A stretch of DNA of 5,332 bases, taken from positions 1 to 5,332 of the forward strand of contig DATKYV010000223.1 of the NCBI GenBank assembly GCA_035528275.1, given 5' to 3'. This DNA is from DATKYV01 sp035528275 (GTDB lineage Bacteria > Acidobacteriota > Terriglobia > UBA7540). Below are positions 4,505-5,332 of the stretch, piece after piece (the first letter of the stretch is position 1; each line of letters starts with the position of its first letter). The position numbers and the translations under genes are program-made. The notes below the pieces were generated by a model. It was not told where the DNA came from. It saw only the letters and a list, made by a program, of their open reading frames with translations, and searched no databases.

Positions 4505-4743
4505 TACAGCGCATGTTTTTCAGCCGCCGAACCGGGCGCAGCCGCCGGATATCCCGCTATGCGTTTCTTGGTTAGATTCACGATCGCCTGGTGCAGTACG
4601 CGCTCCGTCATCGGCAGGACGGGTTTCCCCAGTTCAGCGTTTTGGACCGTCTGGTAGGAGATTCCCGCATCGGCGGCGAGACGTTCCCGCGAAATCCCGA
4701 GTCGGCTTCTTTCGTCCCGAAGCCAGTCGCCAAAAGTAGACAT
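4504..4743 (-). CDS. XRE (Cro/CI)-family transcriptional regulator
   Basis: 79 residues, the size of a minimal Cro/CI-type protein. The helix-turn-helix is clear: FGDWLRDERSRLG (4-16), then ISRERLAADAGISYQTVQNAELG (17-39), matching the family pattern L...R...G.S...LA...G.S...I...E.G. The tail is helical (TERVLHQAIVNL), then Ala/Pro-rich. There is no dimerisation or cleavage domain like that of full CI repressors, so it is Cro-like or a partner-dependent regulator. ATG 4743 has GGAGGGG 7 nt upstream. Its promoter spacer holds a promoter flanked by inverted repeats, which points to autoregulation. It is probably a switch regulator for the leftward genes. Confidence 0.9.
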   Translation of the reverse strand: MSTFGDWLRDERSRLGISRERLAADAGISYQTVQNAELGKPVLPMTERVLHQAIVNLTKKRIAGYPAAAPGSAAEKHAL

Positions 4744-4759
4744 TAAAAAACCCCTCCAC

Positions 4760-4777
4760 TGACATAAGTCCTTGTCA
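4760..4777. promoter_or_regulatory. Dyad TGACA-N8-TGTCA, candidate operator
   Basis: TGACATAAGTCCTTGTCA, 5-bp arms with an 8-bp spacer, lies between the promoter and the ribosome site of the XRE gene and directly abuts the 13-bp repeat starting at 4778. Placement downstream of the start point fits a repressor site. Short arms make chance possible. Confidence 0.4.
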
Positions 4778-4824
4778 ATGCGGGGTTTACGGTCCGCTAC
4801 TATATCTTATGGTACTCCCCGCAT
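4778..4824. promoter_or_regulatory. Inverted 13-bp repeats around the -10 of the XRE promoter
   Basis: ATGCGGGGTTTAC (4778-4790) and its inverted copy GTACTCCCCGCAT (4812-4824) match at 11 of 13 positions and are separated by 21 bp holding the -10 element. One arm lies in the -35/-10 spacer, the other just after the expected start point. Binding at either would block RNA polymerase, the usual design of an autoregulated phage repressor. An RNA or DNA hairpin is an alternative. Confidence 0.6.
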
Positions 4825-4832
4825 AATGTTAA
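4804..4832 (-). promoter_or_regulatory. Predicted sigma70 promoter of the XRE gene
   Basis: -35 TTAACA (4832-4827, 5 of 6 to TTGACA), 17-nt spacer, -10 TAAGAT (4809-4804, 4 of 6 to TATAAT). Expected start near 4797, giving a leader of about 54 nt. The region is strikingly AT-rich compared with its surroundings. A TATAGT two to three bases further down could serve as -10 but lacks a matching -35. Confidence 0.55.
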
Positions 4833-4854
4833 TATAACTCATGTATCGGCGGAG

Positions 4855-5332
4855 TCAAGCGCTTTCCTGAAAAAAACTGGAAAAGTTTTCTGTCCGCTCA
4901 TGCCATGTTACTCCCGCCAGTTCACAGAGGTCGCGTTTCAGATAGTATGCCTTGCCGGCTGCCTCCAGGGTCGCGACGGCCTCCCGCGTGAATGCGCCCC
5001 AGTTTATCGCTCGGCGAATGGGATTGTAATTCAGCGGCCCTATCCGATATTCATCAACGCATTCGAGAGTTGCTTCGATCAGCGCCAGGCTTTGCTTGGG
5101 GTCGATCACCGGCTCCAGGCTTGCCCAGGTGGTTATCCCCTTTTCATGCGCCAGCGCGAGGGCTTCGAGACGTTCATCCGGGAGAGCTGCGCCCGGTTCC
5201 CAGTGGCGCGAATCTGATTCTCGGATGAATGTCAGTGTCGTCGCGAAGGCGTCAGTCGCCTTGTACTTGTCGAAATCGCCCGCCGCACGGAGGCCGCCCT
5301 TTGTCAGAATCTGCAGCGTGTAACCGCCGGCG
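4855..5332 (-). CDS. Radical SAM protein (SplB/COG1533-like), C-terminal 158 residues
   Basis: The 5' part lies beyond the right edge; the frame is open from 5331 to the TGA at 4857-4855. Visible text follows the C-terminal half of a radical SAM barrel: QILTKGGLRAAGDFD, then ATTLTFIRESDSRHWEPGAA, PDERLEALALAHEKGITTW, ASLEPVIDPKQSLALIE, and VDEYRIGPLNY...INW. I recognise this WEPGA / TW.SLEPV.DP pattern from radical SAM proteins related to spore photoproduct lyase (COG1533) carried by phages and bacteria. The CxxxCxxC cluster motif that would prove it is outside the window. The reaction is unknown; candidates are DNA lesion repair or base/nucleotide modification. It precedes the XRE gene by 111 nt, which contains a promoter, so the two are probably separately transcribed or partly co-transcribed. 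Confidence 0.82.
   Translation of the reverse strand, partial: AGGYTLQILTKGGLRAAGDFDKYKATDAFATTLTFIRESDSRHWEPGAALPDERLEALALAHEKGITTWASLEPVIDPKQSLALIEATLECVDEYRIGPLNYNPIRRAINWGAFTREAVATLEAAGKAYYLKRDLCELAGVTWHERTENFSSFFQESA

Noticed and set aside
4118..4657. Plus-strand frames of 179 and 151 codons opposite the XRE and Cys-rich genes
   Set aside because: Antisense to a clear helix-turn-helix gene, with no ribosome site or recognisable domain.
4760..4790. TTGACA (4777-4772 side) as the -35 of the XRE gene
   Set aside because: A -10 at 17-bp spacing would fall in the ribosome site and has no consensus match.
1..5332. tRNA, rRNA, transposase or integrase genes
   Set aside because: No cloverleaf with a TTCRANNC arm, no DDE or tyrosine-recombinase motif, and no terminal inverted repeats were seen on either strand.

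Overview
The window looks like an accessory or early region of a bacteriophage or prophage of a GC-rich bacterium. The genes are short and tightly packed, all run leftwards on the minus strand, and are often coupled by ATGA, TGATG, TAG|ATG or TAA|ATG junctions. Several resemble families I know mainly from phages: a radical SAM protein, a Cro/CI-type regulator, a DPVTSH winged-helix protein, a DUF4031-like protein, a small PnuC-like membrane protein and a nucleoside 2-deoxyribosyltransferase-like protein. No structural, integrase or replication gene is visible, so phage and prophage cannot be told apart. The host is not identifiable. Two GGA-type heptamer arrays between genes resemble arrays I recall from PVC-group-like genomes, which is only a weak hint.

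Layout in transcription order (right to left). The right edge holds the C-terminal half of a radical SAM protein (4855-5332). A 111-bp spacer with a plausible sigma70 promoter and nested inverted repeats leads into an XRE-family regulator (4504-4743). Then come a Cys-rich zinc-type protein (4189-4446) and a winged-helix protein (3844-4188), joined stop-to-start. Heptamer array B follows, then a zinc-ribbon/coiled-coil protein (3361-3789), a C-terminally anchored membrane protein (2949-3314), a DUF4031-like protein (2668-2952) and a PnuC-like three-helix membrane protein (2453-2713). Heptamer array A begins just after that stop codon, in a 185-bp spacer without a clear gene. Four very small coupled genes come next (2163-2267, 1974-2162, 1864-1977, 1622-1864). 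An 8-codon leader with a strong ribosome site overlaps the start of the NDT-like gene (1060-1560). The left end carries a possibly frameshifted small ORF and two tandem coiled-coil paralogues (314-955 and 1-327, the latter cut by the edge).

How they may work together: the XRE protein probably represses its own promoter through the flanking repeats, and could thereby control the cluster to its left. The rest look like host-takeover or nucleotide/cofactor genes (NDT-like, PnuC-like, radical SAM) mixed with small zinc-binding and coiled-coil proteins. That reading is inference from gene type and order. The least explained elements are the heptamer arrays abutting stop codons, the operator-promoter, and the duplicated coiled-coil genes with copied translation-start regions.
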